From: Marsupella aquatica | Taxonomy: Eukaryota > Marchantiophyta | Reading direction: 5' to 3' | Length of the DNA stretch: 64,000 nt | Assembly (NCBI GenBank): GCA_973895155.1 | Contig: OZ316893.1 | Coordinates: 21,576,001 to 21,640,000 of the forward strand | Shown: positions 35,691-47,559 of the stretch, one piece after another | How the letters are laid out: each line of letters opens with the position of its first letter | Numbering within the stretch: position 1 is the first letter of the stretch | Position numbers and translations under genes: made by a program | The notes under the pieces: model-generated | The model's input: the letters and a program-made list of their open reading frames with translations, nothing else | Told to the model about the DNA's origin: nothing | The model's database searches: none

Positions 35691-36130
35691 CGCACGGGTA
35701 TTGAGCTAGTGTTAGCATAAAAAGCGTGTGTCCTCGTCCAACCTCCCTGCTCAACCAACTCCGGAAGCTCTTGTCGCATGTATGCCACACTCCTGCGCGC
35801 TTGGACAAATTCCCCCACAGCAATCGCTACTAATAGCTCTGGTGCCAACAACGTGAGCAGCATCCACAATGGCTTTGTGAAATATAGAGCAAACTTCGTG
35901 CTATTCAGTGGAGGGACACTAGAATGCTGCAGTGTCCAGGTGCAGATTCCCAGCGTGGCGGCGCAACTCCATAGGATGTCGAAAGTTCCTCGAGTGTTGG
36001 GTCCAGTGACCAAGCTGACGTTGGAGCCTATTGAGGGTCGGGTGCAATTTGTGTGGAACGTTGTCGCTGTTGTCGTCACAGGAATGGAGTAGAGAAGAAC
36101 TACAATCACCCAGTATTTCAAGGCAGCCAT

Positions 36131-37360
36131 CTAATCTAGGCCTCGACGATGTCTGAGACTGAAGCAATTGGAAAGTAGAGACTGCAGTCCCTCGCAAAGT
36201 GTCACGTGATCAGGTAGTCACGTGATCGCTCCAACCAAAGTTGAATGTGGAAATGTATGCGGCGTGCTCGGTGCAAGGAAAGACGTGCGGCGGTCTAGTA
36301 GAAAGCAAGTTGATCTTCAAAGCTTTCAAATGAACCGATAGGACAAACAATAGTTGCAAAGTAAGCCCCCCAGCAATTGACCACAACCTGGGGTTTGTCG
36401 CCAGAGAGGCCAGAACCTCGTGAGCCCCCCAGATCTCGAGCACGCTACTGACCAAAGGCTTTCTTCAGGACAAACGCTTGCCTGCAAACGCACAGCAGAT
36501 CGAGAAATGAATGATCGCAAGCTCGCATAAGGACTGCGCTTAGCCCAGAAGATCGAAGCATGGAGCACTAAACAAGGCACGAGAACTAGAAAGTTACATG
36601 CATTATATATCCACCCCGCATTGAAAAGGCAGCGATGGAACAAAGACAGACAGAGAGACAGTACCTCCACGAAGCTATTTGCTTGAGAAGACTCGCAGCC
36701 GTTCAGCGCAGCAGTAGAACTGAAAGAGAGCCAATTTACACGTCAGTTGTTCTTCCCCGTCTTGTGTCAGAGCGCTCGCAGCTCCTGCTCCTCTTCTCTC
36801 ACAGATGGAGAAATCCTGGGTGGAGGTTCGGTGGGCATCAAAGGGAGACCGATGGGAAGGGCCGTCCAAGGCCCAAGGATATATACGGTTGTCTGCCTTT
36901 GTCTTCCCGCTCAGATTGTTGAAGAAAACAATCTATAATTATCCGAAACCCCGAAGTCTTGATCGAGTCAATCTCTTGAAACAATTTTCCCCGATCTGGC
37001 GTGACCAGAATCTTGACTCTACCTGGTAATTGAGGATAACGTTTTTCTCCGATCTGGCGTGACCAGAATCTTGACAACTTACAACCTGCCGATTTAGAGT
37101 TAAAGTATTTAATTTCAAAAAGCTCAAGTTCCGAACTCTGGCAGTTTTGTTGGCTAGTTGTGCGGATCAGGGTCCGGGATAGACAAACAATTGACCAAAT
37201 CTTTGAGCGACTAAAACTTGACCTACTCTACGTTGAGGCTACGCGTGCTTTGTAAGTTGTCTAGTTAGAAACAGACAAACAGTCAAAGCCATCGTGCTGG
37301 GCAAGTGACTGTTTTTCACATGTGGTCTAAGAACTTTCAGCTTGCCTCGATATTCAATCG
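36131..37360 (-). repeat. Duplicated 5' flank of membrane-protein copy 1
   Basis: This flank matches the one at 43844-45305 in front of the intact minus-strand copy; 36640-37360 and 44580-45305 are nearly identical. The reverse complements at 50130-51895 and 54830-57106 are more diverged relatives. It probably holds promoter and leader. Short open frames shared between copies (for example 36675-36869) do not keep start or frame in the diverged relatives, so I regard them as non-coding. Confidence 0.75.
36878..36933 (-). promoter_or_regulatory. Candidate promoter core: TATA box and palindrome, copy 1
   Basis: On the minus strand GATTGTTTTCTTCAACAATC (a 7-bp palindrome with a 6-base centre, 36914-36933) lies about 30 bases before GTATATATCC (36887-36878), followed by TTGGGCC. 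The same order is kept in the other array copies, 750-970 bases upstream of each start codon. Confidence 0.45.
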
Positions 37361-38692
37361 ATTCGATTCCGTGCATGGTAGTATTGGAGGTGCTGCAGCC
37401 TCTATGTCAGTCAACGATGATCTTGCATTTCGGCATTAGAGAGAAATTGAAGAGTACAAAAGTGGTTTGATCGGGTAGAAGAATATCAAGTTTCGGTGAG
37501 GCAAAATGTCTGATGGCCAATGTAAATCAGCTCGGCAAACCTTTACATCAGCGACATCTCTGTATTGGTTCGACTCCGCATTCAAAAGCCAGCGCGCGAT
37601 TGAACGAAGACTGAACGACAAATATTTACCTCCACGAAGCATTTTGCTAGAGAAGAGTAGTAATAGAGTGGTGAAAGAGTGGCAGAATTGAAAGGGAAAC
37701 AATTCTTAGGCGCGGGTTTGTTATCCCCTACGTCAACTGTTGTTGCCGTTGAATTCGTCATACAAACGCTGTTTCCAAGGAGTTTAGCTGCCCTCCAATC
37801 CTTCTGCAACACCAGGCACTGATGATTCAGGATAATTACAGTGACGAAGAAGAGGTGTCTTGCATTGCACGTAACCGGCCCCTAAATTTGCAGCCCGGGA
37901 CGATGGTCTGGCGGCGAAATAGCGCAGGTAAAATTTGGTCTTGAGAAGTTTGTGCCAGAACCGCCTCAATCGGACAAAGTCCGCAAACGTTCTGGCCCTT
38001 GATGTCCCGACCGTTGAATCTCGAATAAAACACTCACAGCAGCCGCAGCACCATAGCTTTTCCTTGACAGAGTTGAGGGATAAGACTGTGAATTTTGGAA
38101 GTTTGAGAACATTCGACCGAGTATATGTACATACCATGAGTAAAATTGATGCTCCCATGAATTGCAGTAGTGAACAATGCAACCCCTATGGACCGTGACA
38201 CTCAATCACACCCTCCAGCAACAAAGTTTTACCTCCAATATAGTGCTTGCCATTGTACTCAATTGGATCTCCTTGGGCTCTTTAAAGCAGTTTGGAAATA
38301 TATCTAATTCCAAGTACCAGTCTAATATATGTAATTTCCATGAAGAATTGAGAAAGTTGTGAATTCTATAGATTAATAGGCCAATCACTCATTGTGAACA
38401 CTATTGTCCACACTTTGGGCTGAGAAGTTAACTTTGGCATTCAAATCCCACTCTATATCCAATGTAATCTTAATATTTTTGGGTTAGTAAGTTACTAGGA
38501 ACTGGTTGGGAAGATCCTTCCAATGAGCCTAAAATAGTCAAAATTTCGTTGAAAATTGAGAATTCTACAAACTTCCAAAGGCAGCTCTCATTTTCTGGCC
38601 ACATTTGATTAATCAGTGCAGTATGTAATTACTAGGTGAGCAGAAAAGAGGGTTCTGCTGCAGTCCACCTGGGTTGCAATTTATCCTAACAT

Positions 38693-38803
38693 TTGGACAA
38701 ACATGGAGGTCCATTCAGGCTTCAATTTAGGTCTATTATACATTAATCTATCCTAACATATGGAGGTCCATTCAGGCTTCAATTTCAAGTCTATTATACA
38801 TTT
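38693..38803. repeat. Tandem duplication, about 58-bp unit
   Basis: TCCTAACATTTGGAC...GGAGGTCCATTCAGGCTTCA occurs at 38693 and again at 38751 with a short deletion and small changes. Confidence 0.85.
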
Positions 38804-40836
38804 TAACTCAAAAATGAAAAAACTTTGGTGCCTATCTGAGTAACTCAGTACCCTAGTACTGTAAGCCATATGTATGTATGACATGCCTGGACATTGCCCC
38901 TCCCCTTCCTCTCACTCACATTCTCTCTGCCCTTCCCTTCCTGAATGCACTGAAGTAATCGTGGTGGGATCCTAGAACCCAGTCTCCTATGAGATTGGGT
39001 AGACAATCAAGAATAATGGTGAGATAGTATATATGGAAAATTGTGACCAAACAATAACAAATACAGAGGACAAGTTTATTCCTATTTTCCTATATTTTGA
39101 CACTTATATATGGTGAATCCAACTTTCATGTTTTGTCTTATTCAAATTTTTGTATCATGTATTTTTATTTAAATGTACCTTAGAATTTATTCTGGCACAC
39201 CTCTAAATTTTTTAAATCTTTGCTATAATTAAGATCATGCACCCTTTAACAAAGGGTGTGGAATTTCTAGCTCTCATTCTCATGAGTGCAGAAAAAATGA
39301 TCTAAATAATGTGCATACCTTGTGTGTTTAAGTACTACTCATGGTTTTGTGTCCTAAATTTATGGTTTTAATTATTGAGTGTCATTAAGTAAAGTAAGTA
39401 CATGAGTATCTCTGCTCATGCACATTCTGTGCACATCCCAATACCATAAATTTCAACTTTCCTGTTCATAATTACTTTTATACCTTATGTGCACAAGTTT
39501 CAATATCATAGATGGTACGTCTTCCTAGTCAATGTTCTGTGTAAATTTTAATTAGAACATCTACACATCACTAAAAAACAAAAAATGAAGCATGTTCCAG
39601 TATGAGCATGCTATATCTGCGGAAGGTTTTGGAAATGTAAGTTCTATGTTTTACATGTATATACAGATACACAAAGTAAGCATGATTGATCACTTTGTGT
39701 TTCCTTCCCAAATCCCAACTGAATCACTAAATAATAATTTCTAGTAATCAAAAGTCTCTATTCTTAAAAGCATAGCTCAATGCCCGTGGTTGCACAGATG
39801 ATGTCAAGACAAGGCAAGGAAATGTATGCAAGGTAAGAAACTTGGGTGAGGAAACAAAATGTAAGTGAGGCAAAGAAATCATGTGATGGTCACTCCACAA
39901 TATATGAGGGGAGAAAGTGTATCCTTTTTCTTTAGTCCTTTAGTACTTTTTTCCTTTTTCCTCTGCAGGCGCCCTCCCTTCTCTCCGTCCCTCCCACCCG
40001 CGCCCATTCGCTCCCTTTACCCACCCTTTTCTTCCCTCCAACAGGTTTACAAAAAGACAAAAAACTGGAGGAAAAAACAAAATTAACCCAAAGGAAAAGG
40101 TAAAGTTCACTTCAACATGCAAACGGCAAGAAGGCAAAAAAGCTCTCCATACCAAGGGACTTCCCATAAGACTCTACGTACATGACATAAAATAATCTAT
40201 GTTAAGTACTCCATATTGACACAGTGCCAAGTGTAGTCAGTGCCTTGTACTTATTTAATGTAAAAGCCAGTAATCTCTTTGGCACACTTTGAGTCAAGGG
40301 AAGGGTTGGAAAAACCCTGGTGTACATCTGACGGCAGTGTGAAATTCCCTCATTTCTCAAATTTGTAAACAGACTGTAAGGAAACTTTTGGGTAGGATAG
40401 CATATTATAATGTTTGATACCCCATGCAAAGTAACAGTTACTCTATGACATCACATGTGCCACGTCCCAAATTCTAAGATTATGAAACTGCTATATGGTG
40501 TATACACTTTTCAGATTTTGTGTTCAATATTTTGATTTTAATGTGCCTTAAAAAAGTGAATCATTTGTATTAATTTGGATTTGAATTAACTTTTGGACCC
40601 CTTCTAATTCTAGTGAACTTAGAGTATTTTAAATGTATATGGCTCCCCTAATAAATGTTAAATTTTTCTTTTTCAATCACTCCTTAGTGAATTATATTTT
40701 ATTGAATTAGTGAGAGAAATGAATTTGAACAATGTGCACATCTGATATACTAAGTTATTCTCGATCATGTTTTTCTTTACAAAATCTATGGTTTTAATTG
40801 AGTTTATTGTCATTACCCAAAAGCACTGGAAATCTA

Positions 40837-40962
40837 CTGTATGTGCACAACTCTTTAGTACCTTTGTATCTTCTTGGTCATAATGTATTTTTCTTTGTAC
40901 TGTATGTGCACAACTTGTTAGTACCTTTGTATTTTCTTGGTCATAATGTACTTTTTTCTGCA
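40837..40962. repeat. Tandem duplication, 63-bp unit
   Basis: CTGTATGTGCACAACTCTTT and the following CTTCTTGGTCATAATGTA phrase recur exactly 63 bases later with few changes. The same CATGTGCACA flavour occurs around 39400-39500. Confidence 0.88.
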
Positions 40963-41039
40963 TGTGTACTATGTCACTCACTCTTAATTAACACATTTTT
41001 TTTTACAGCCGTTTGGCAGCAGTTGGCTTTTTCCTGATT

Positions 41040-41121
41040 GTTTTTTAATTTCTTAAAGACACCATGCACTTGAACATCCTGTTTTTTAATTTCTTAAAGA
41101 CACCATGCACTTGAACATCTG
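41040..41121. repeat. Perfect tandem duplication, 41-bp unit
   Basis: GTTTTTTAATTTCTTAAAGA and the rest of a 41-base unit are repeated back to back without change. Confidence 0.95.
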
Positions 41122-42484
41122 TGAATTGAACCCTTAATTGTCCAGTGAGCACTAGACAACCTTCCAAGTAGAGTCTAGACTGACTCTGAACCCGTGGATC
41201 ATGGCAAGGAGGCAGATTGCTTTTGTGAACACAGGAATCTAAAAAAACGGGACAACCGCAACCTTAGCAGAGCTTAGGAAATCAAATCAACAAGCTAAGA
41301 GTGCAGAGCAGGAGATTTGCAAGACACCTATGACAAAGATTCTAGAGCTAAAGATCAAAGCAATGCCCATAATGCTATCCAAAGAAAAATCCAAAATGAG
41401 CACATCAAAACGGCACAGCCCAGGCCACAAACATGGAACATCCAGAGCGAGTATAGATCATCGAGGAAGCAGCAGCGACTGTCCAGCATCCAGCACAAGC
41501 ATCGATCCAGCAAGCTGCAATGACAAGCATCCAGCTAGAGGCAGCGACAGCAAACCCCGATGCCATACAGAACTCTAAACTCCCTAGTAGCCAAGGGTCA
41601 AGCAGCATAAGGCAAACAAAACAAGAGACAGTGAGAGCACAACAAGAGCATGGACTAACAAACTAAACATCGAGCAGCAAGTACGAGCACTGATGCCTAA
41701 GAAATTGAGCATGAACCAAAATGAGTTCCAGAAAACCCTTTGGCTGGAATGAATCAGATCCAAAATGAGATCAGGAACTAGTTAGAGCCATGAGAGCAGC
41801 CTGGCAGCCCATCGCAGCACCCAGCTATGTTCAGCCCCATCGCAAGCTCTCTCTCCTTTTCCAGCCAGCCGAGCTGCGACGATGAGCCTGAGAACCCAGC
41901 AGCATCGCAGCACGAGAGCTAGAGCAGCATCAACGAGCGAGAGCCTGAGCAGCACGAGAATGATGAGCCTGATGAACAAGAGCACATTGCAAACTGAGAG
42001 CAGCCTGGCAGCACCCAGCAGCATCAACGAGAGCGAGGGCGAGAGGCACTCCGACGAGGAGCCTGGGCAGCATCAACTGACGTACCTCCAAAATGTACGT
42101 TTTTGGAAATGTACCCCTAGCCTTGAATACCACTATACTCCTCCGCGCGATCCAGCTCCTAGATTTAAATGTACATTTTTGAAAATGCTCTTCATACCAC
42201 AAGACTTGGATATATACCCCAATCATTGCTTGTATACCCTCATTCTGGTTCATTGGATGCCCCCACCATTATGTATTTTATGCATGCACTATGTCCTGCT
42301 TAGGAAACTTTTTGCTAGATGAGTATTTTATGCTAGAAAATATTTATCATGTTCCAGGATGAAGGATGCTTTATATGCCATGTCCCAAATACGTGTAATT
42401 AAGAAATTGCTTGACAGTCAACCATTTCTTGTAATCAGAAGCTTTTATGTACAAATATATTATTGGTCCAATATGCATGTTCCT

Positions 42485-43843
42485 CTACACATGCGGAAAG
42501 TATTTGGACCATGTTACAAGAGCAAAAGCCTCTCCTGGTAAAAACCATAAATACCTGTAACTTTCTACCAAAAGAACCACCCTAGCAGCTGCGTAAAAGA
42601 CAATTGCTACATAGGTCGCACAGCCCCTGAGTGGAACCCTACCCAGAACCATTGTGGCAAACTTAGTACCAACTGTCGAGAAAACCAAAAGCAATAGAGG
42701 AATTGCTGTTGTTAAAACTGAAGATGTCCTCCAAAATTTTCTATCAGCGTCATTGATGAAGTGGAAATTCCAAGCTAAGAGATGAATCGCCCCAAAAATA
42801 GCGCCCCCCACACTGAAGCCCACTATGATTAAGTGAGCCTTCCTTCCTAAACGAAGGTTAAATCCTTCGTAATCTTCAGTCACTTCATAACAGTCCAATG
42901 CCTTACGAGTGTCAAACCAGTCATTAGAGGCGGGCATTGTTTCAGGGCCCTCATCCAAAATGATTGGAACACTCACATCTTGAGGTTTCCTTAGCCACAA
43001 CATGTAGCTTATAAAAGTACATATAGAATATCCTCCAACTGAAATTTCAAGTTGTGAAACAAATAGATTCTGGGCCCAGCGAGTACAGATCTGGACAATG
43101 AACCAGAAGATTTGGAGTCCTGCAATGCATTTTAGGAAAAGGTCTCCTTGTGCTCTGCATTGTATATCCGTTTTCGTGATGAATTTTCGTGGAGGGGGAA
43201 GCGATTTATAATACATCACCATTCTTTCCGTATTTAATACCAATAAATCACTTTGTCGTACTTCAGAAGTTTGAAACATACTCTTATCTATCGCAATAGG
43301 AGTACTGGCAAGGTCTGGCTCATCAACTACTCTCTTCCTCAACATAAATCCATACATGCCAGCATAAAAAGCGTGTGTCATTGACCAGCCTCCTTTCTGA
43401 ACCAACTCCGGAAGCTCGCGTTTCATGTATCTCACACTCCTCCGCGCTTGGACACATTCTCCCAAAGCCTCCCCCAGTATCAACTCCGGTGCCACCAATG
43501 TGGCAAGCATGTAAAATGGCTTTCTAAAAAATAGACCAACTCTGCCACTATCGAGGGGAGGGACGTTTAGATGCTGAACTTGCCAGGTGCATATTAAGAG
43601 TGTGAAGATGCAAGTCAATAGAATTTCCGAAGTTCCTCTGGTGTTGGGTGTAGTGATGATGTTGAAACCCGAACTTGTGTGTGCACTGAAGGTGGAATCT
43701 GGTGTGGGTCGGGTGCAATTCGTATAGAATACTGTTGTTGGTTTCGAAATAATATCGCGGGAGAGATAGAATCCCGTAGTCGTTGACGCCCCTACAGCGG
43801 CAGCGATAATAACCGAAACCTGAGTCTGTTTCGAGCCAGCCAT
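42485..43843 (-). CDS. Fungal-type multi-pass membrane protein, copy 2, intact (452 aa)
   Basis: A single uninterrupted frame from ATG 43843. Order of features: N-terminal hydrophobic segment (residues about 7-25), lumenal-type segment with FYTNCTRP, conserved NTRGTSEI, hydrophobic helix LLTCIFTLLICTW, then QHLNVPP, helix MLATLVAPELILGEAL, basic QARRSVRYMKRELPEL, WSMTHAFYAGMYGF, LLVLNTERMV, a DIQCRAQGD segment, helices around FWFIVQI and GGYSICTFISYMLWL, RKPQDVSVP, GAIFGAIHLLAW, and two or three C-terminal helices ending TWSKYFPHV. About seven membrane segments are predicted by eye. The pattern (RGT...W/C..CTW..LHLNVP, K..WM..T..APE, W..THG/AFYA.M.GF, W.RKP..V..P) is that of a large fungal family of unknown function. 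Function, location and substrate are unknown. Intronless. It is the best functional candidate in the array. Confidence 0.85.
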   Translation of the reverse strand: MAGSKQTQVSVIIAAAVGASTTTGFYLSRDIISKPTTVFYTNCTRPTPDSTFSAHTSSGFNIITTPNTRGTSEILLTCIFTLLICTWQVQHLNVPPLDSGRVGLFFRKPFYMLATLVAPELILGEALGECVQARRSVRYMKRELPELVQKGGWSMTHAFYAGMYGFMLRKRVVDEPDLASTPIAIDKSMFQTSEVRQSDLLVLNTERMVMYYKSLPPPRKFITKTDIQCRAQGDLFLKCIAGLQIFWFIVQICTRWAQNLFVSQLEISVGGYSICTFISYMLWLRKPQDVSVPIILDEGPETMPASNDWFDTRKALDCYEVTEDYEGFNLRLGRKAHLIIVGFSVGGAIFGAIHLLAWNFHFINDADRKFWRTSSVLTTAIPLLLLVFSTVGTKFATMVLGRVPLRGCATYVAIVFYAAARVVLLVESYRYLWFLPGEAFALVTWSKYFPHV

Positions 43844-44282
43844 CCCGATCGACGGTGTTCGGGCTGAAGCAACTGGAAGGTTGTGGTCGGATGTCTGGCT
43901 CAGACAGACGGACTCGCTACGGTACGTGACCAGTGGAAACCTTGATCAGGTGCAAGTCAGATCATCGCTCTTACAAAGTTGAATGTGGGAATGTCTGCGC
44001 CTTGCTTCAGTACAAGGAAACGATTGACTTGCGGGGTTTGATCTTCAAAGCGTTCAAATGAACCAGAGGACAACTGTAGTCGCAAGGTAAGCCGGAAGGT
44101 AAGCCCCTTCAACAATTGACGACAACCTGGCGTCTGTCCACAGAAAAGCCAGAGCCCCGTGAGCCCCTCAGATCTCGAGCATGCTATAGACCAAAGGCCT
44201 TCTTCACCATAAACGCATGCCTGCAAACACATAGCCGACCGAGAACTAGTTGAAAACGCAAGCTCGCATTAGGACTGCGTTT

Positions 44283-44600
44283 AGCCCAGAAGATCGAAAC
44301 ATACTTCACTAAACATCGCACGAAACTAGAAAGTTGCAATTCGCATTCAAAAAGCCAGTGATCGAACAAAGACAAACAGACAAACAGTACCTCCACTTCA
44401 CTAAACATGGCACGAAAACTAGAAAGTTGCATCCATGATCCACCCCGCATTTAAAAAGCCAGTGATCGAACTAAGACAGACAGACAAACAGTACCTCCAC
44501 TTCACTAAACATGGCACGAAAACTAGAAAGTTGCATCCATGATCCACCCCGCATTTAAAAAGCCAGTGATCGAACTAAGACAGACAGACAAACAGTACCT
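44283..44600. repeat. Tandem repeat, 104-bp unit, about three copies
   Basis: GTACCTCCAC occurs at 44387, 44491 and 44595, each unit also carrying ACTAGAAAGTTGCAT, CCACCCCGCATTTAAAAAGC and GACAGACAGACAAACA. The corresponding flank of copy 1 has only one unit, so the expansion came after that duplication. Confidence 0.9.
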
Positions 44601-44810
44601 CCACGAAGCTATTTGCTTGAGAAGACTGGCAGCCGTTCAGCGCAGCAGTAGAACTGAAAGAGAGCCAATTTACACGTCAGTTGTTCTTCCCCGTCTTGTG
44701 TCAGAGCGCTCGTCGCTCCTGCTCCTCTTCTCTCACAGATGGAGATATCCTGGGTGGAGGTTCGGTGGGCATCAAAGCAAGACAGATGGGAAGGGCCGTC
44801 CAAGGCCCAA

Positions 44811-44867
44811 GGATATATACGGTTGTTTGCCTTTGTCTTCCCGCTCAGATTGTTGAAGAAAACAATC
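44811..44867 (-). promoter_or_regulatory. Candidate promoter core: TATA box and palindrome, copy 2
   Basis: Same arrangement as at 36878-36933: palindrome at 44867-44848, GTATATATCC at 44820-44811, then TTGGGCCTTGGACGG. It is about 970 bases upstream of ATG 43843. Confidence 0.45.
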
Positions 44868-45305
44868 TATATCCGGTTCGTGAACCCCGAAGTCTTGATC
44901 GAGTCAATCTCTTGAAACAATTTTTTCCGATCTGGCATGACCAGAATCTTGACTCTACCTGGTAATTGAGGATAACGATTCTCTCCGATCTGGCGTGACC
45001 AGAATCTTGACAACTTACAACCTGCCGATTTAGAGTTAAAGTATTTAATTTCATAAAGCTCAAGCTCCGAACTCTGGCACTCTGGCAGTTTTGTTGGCTA
45101 GTTGTGCGGATCAGGGTCCGGGATATATAGACAAACAATTGACCAAATCTTTGAGCGACTAAAACTTGACCTACTCTACGTTGAGGCTACGCGTGCTTTG
45201 TAAGTTGTCTAGTTAGAAACAGTCAAACATTCAAACCAATCGTGCTGGGCAAGTGACTGTTCTTCACATGTGGTCTAAGAACTTTCAGCTTGCCTCGATA
45301 TTCAA

Positions 45306-47559
45306 CCGATGCGATGATCCTAGTTTTAGAAGAGTCTAAGACCTCCTCACCTTCGAAGCTGTCCTTCCGAGCAGTTTTCTGGGGATATATACTAGTAGTT
45401 GCTGACCTGGAGGCATTCCGAGGGGAAACCTAAGGGGGTGCTTTGGTCCCAGACTGAATCGCGATTGTGTTTGCGTGTAACCCTCTCTAATTCCAGCTGG
45501 AATGCTTGTAAATACGCGAGGACGTCCAGATCAGGAAAGCAACGCACCTGATCCTCTCTGGCGTTTGCTCCGTGGAGACCCACGAATGGCCGGTCCGTTC
45601 CACAACTCTCCACAACAGTAGTGTCAGATCCAAAAGTCTCACAGCAAACACGAAGTGCCAGCCAAGCCAGTCACCTCATCTGGGCGCAGCTCGAAAAGGA
45701 GTCACCAGTAAGGTACTGCACGCACCCCAAAATGGACTACAGATCTGCACATTAAGCAATCCCCAGTCTTAAAGCACACTCCACATAACAGACATTGGAT
45801 TCAGAGAATGCCCAGAAAATTTCTGATAACGGATTGCATAAACAAAGGGCCGGGAAACCCCACCCACCTAAAATGCACTACCTTATAAAACACAGCAATG
45901 TGCACTTAGTGTCCTCATCTGGTAATACGACGAGAATGTATGCAAGAGAAATGAGAAGTCCAGTTATGTTCGGCCAGCCGAGATTTGAGATTAGCAGGTT
46001 CTATCTTGGATCATGCAGTAGCCTACCTTCAGTAGCTTGCAGACGAACAGCCAGCGAGGAAGAGCCAAGAAGGAGTGATTCACTGGACAAAGAAATTCAG
46101 ACTAAGAGAATAGTGTCACAATGAAATCAAGCAAGAGAGAGTTGCTCAGTCTGCTTCGCTGATTACACCACCCAACCCATCCCCCTCCCCCAAGGGAGTT
46201 CCCTGAGGTAGTTGTTTACTTCTACTTGCAATGGCCTGGAGGACTTGGGGGTTAACTTAGTGAACATTTTGGGATACTACGTGCAATCAGTGTTTACTAT
46301 AAGTAATCATATTTTATAAAAAAATTTTTTTTACAAATATTCTCTATTCATCCTTAATGACCTGTTTGTTTAAGAAACATATAAAAAAGAATATATGTTT
46401 CAACATTCTAAGGTTATAATACCTTGTTTTACCTTCTACGATCTTAAAAATTTGTGCAAATATCACTTGATTATACCCATTTTCACTCACGCTTGGTTCT
46501 CATGAATTTCCGTAGTCGACCTGATGAGGTGGAGAATCACTGGGTTTTGCTACCCAGCCCTTCAGACTTCCCGGTTCCATTTGTCACTTGGAGAAGTTTG
46601 GGCCCTAAAATTTTTGTGTTTCTCAGAAGGACCAGTTCCGGCCAGAAATTTGTGGCTAGATGAGATGATGTTGTTTTCAACCTTCAATTGTGCATGTATG
46701 TTTGCTTGCTGAAAATATTTTTCTGTCTGTAAGTTGCTGAAATGCAAGAAAGTGGCTCTACATTTGAGAATCAAAGAAGATGGGCCAGTTTGGGGACTCG
46801 CCTCCATGGAATTGTCGTTTTTTCCCTTCTCCTGTTTCTGACCTCTAACTCTATTTTCTAGTTGTGCCTTGAATTCAGACTATAAGTTGCAAGAATGACA
46901 AAGTGGCCGTCAATGGTGAAGCTGAGGCTTATGGTTCTGGTATAATTAAATTTGTTGGCATGATGTTCAGGTTGTTAGCAGGTTGAATTATGCTGGGGTC
47001 AATGGTGTGATAATCAATTGATTGGCTTTCCACGAACTGTTAAAGACATGATCAGGGTCATATCAGACGGGGCCAACGACACACACGGGACAATCAAACA
47101 TTGAGACACATAGAAGGTATTTATACTGGCAAGCTGTCTGTTGACACCAATGGAGATGTTGTTCTTACTTAGTTTATAAGAATGAAGAAGCAATGTACTA
47201 ACTCCGTCGTTTACCAAGTCAGCGTATGAAAAGCTTGACGAGAACCCGGATCTCGGAGACGGAATAGGCTCCAGAATTTCCAATTTTATAGAACTAATCT
47301 TTGTCTATGTTTGCACTTTGGCAGTGAACAGTTTCCAATTCGTTGTTCTGCTGAGATTGAGATTGAGGTTGAAGTCTGCAATTCCTAAATTTTCCTATGC
47401 TCCATGTAGTTTGGACAGAGATGGGGAGAATAAAAATTCAAAGACATTGCCAAGTACCAGGGGATGAGACCTTGGACCCTCTGGACCGAACTTCAAAAGC
47501 TCCACTGCACATTACGGTAAGTTCTACAAGCCCCAAGCAAGGCATTCCAAGTCACTTCA
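45306..47559. other. Intergenic stretch, no gene seen
   Basis: Mixed-composition sequence without a recognised frame. Stretches 46290-46450 are AT-rich. Confidence 0.5.

Larger units (their letters stand above)
32680..35709 (+). mobile_element. Non-autonomous Helitron inserted in membrane-protein copy 1
   Basis: The insert begins TCCTAAACTATAATACACAG and ends ...GGGTATTGAGCTAG. It has the 5' TC and 3' CTAG (CTRR type) of Helitrons, sits between host A (32679) and T (35710), and makes no target duplication. GTGC-AAC-GCAC, a small hairpin, lies 10 bases before the terminal CTAG, as expected. The empty site is inferred from the intact paralogue at 43,300-43,390, which reads straight across. No Rep/helicase frame is present, so it is non-autonomous. 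Inside are a 165-174-bp tandem repeat and a 33-bp minisatellite. Confidence 0.85.
31751..36130 (-). pseudogene. Fungal-type multi-pass membrane protein, copy 1, split by a Helitron
   Basis: Two frames form one gene. Codons from ATG 36130 down to 35711 encode the N-terminal part (signal-like start, FHTNCTRP, GPNTRGT, WSC..TLGICTWTLQHSSVPP, then QARRS..YMRQELPELVEQGGWTRTHAFYA). Codons from 32679 to 31751 encode the rest (MYGLILRRRV, LLVLNTERMV, GLWWNKPQDVSVP, FGAIHLVAW, GYLPAGAFDTVTWSTY). Removing bases 32680-35709 rejoins them in frame at the residues that lie side by side in the intact paralogue at 42485-43843, giving about 450 residues. As it stands the N-terminal frame runs into repeat sequence, so the gene is broken unless the insert is spliced out, which is possible but unsupported. 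Function unknown; see the intact copy for family notes. Confidence 0.85.
37361..42484. other. Long intergenic stretch between copies 1 and 2 of the array
   Basis: No gene supported. The part 38400-41200 is AT-rich with three young tandem duplications (listed). The part 41280-42080 is rich in AGCAGC/GAGCAG text and opens several low-complexity frames. The last 400 bases are the 3' flank of copy 2. Confidence 0.5.
43844..45305 (-). repeat. Duplicated 5' flank of membrane-protein copy 2
   Basis: Homologous to 36131-37360, with an extra 104-bp triplication inside it (44283-44600). Contains GCCTTGGACGGCCCTTCCCAT and TATA-like elements on the minus strand. The homology ends near 45305, where the two copies diverge abruptly. 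Confidence 0.78.

Noticed and set aside
35326-35704. Repetitive TTSWPTRHLFSQ-type protein frame
   Set aside because: Pure translation of the 33-bp minisatellite.
36675-36869. Short frame conserved between the two minus-strand flanks (and 44609-44803)
   Set aside because: The two flanks are nearly identical DNA, so a shared frame is expected; diverged flanks at 51 and 56 kb do not keep start and frame.
41317-42322. Frames rich in Ser, Gln and Arg
   Set aside because: They follow from AGCAGC/GAGCAG low-complexity text; no domain and no splice pattern.
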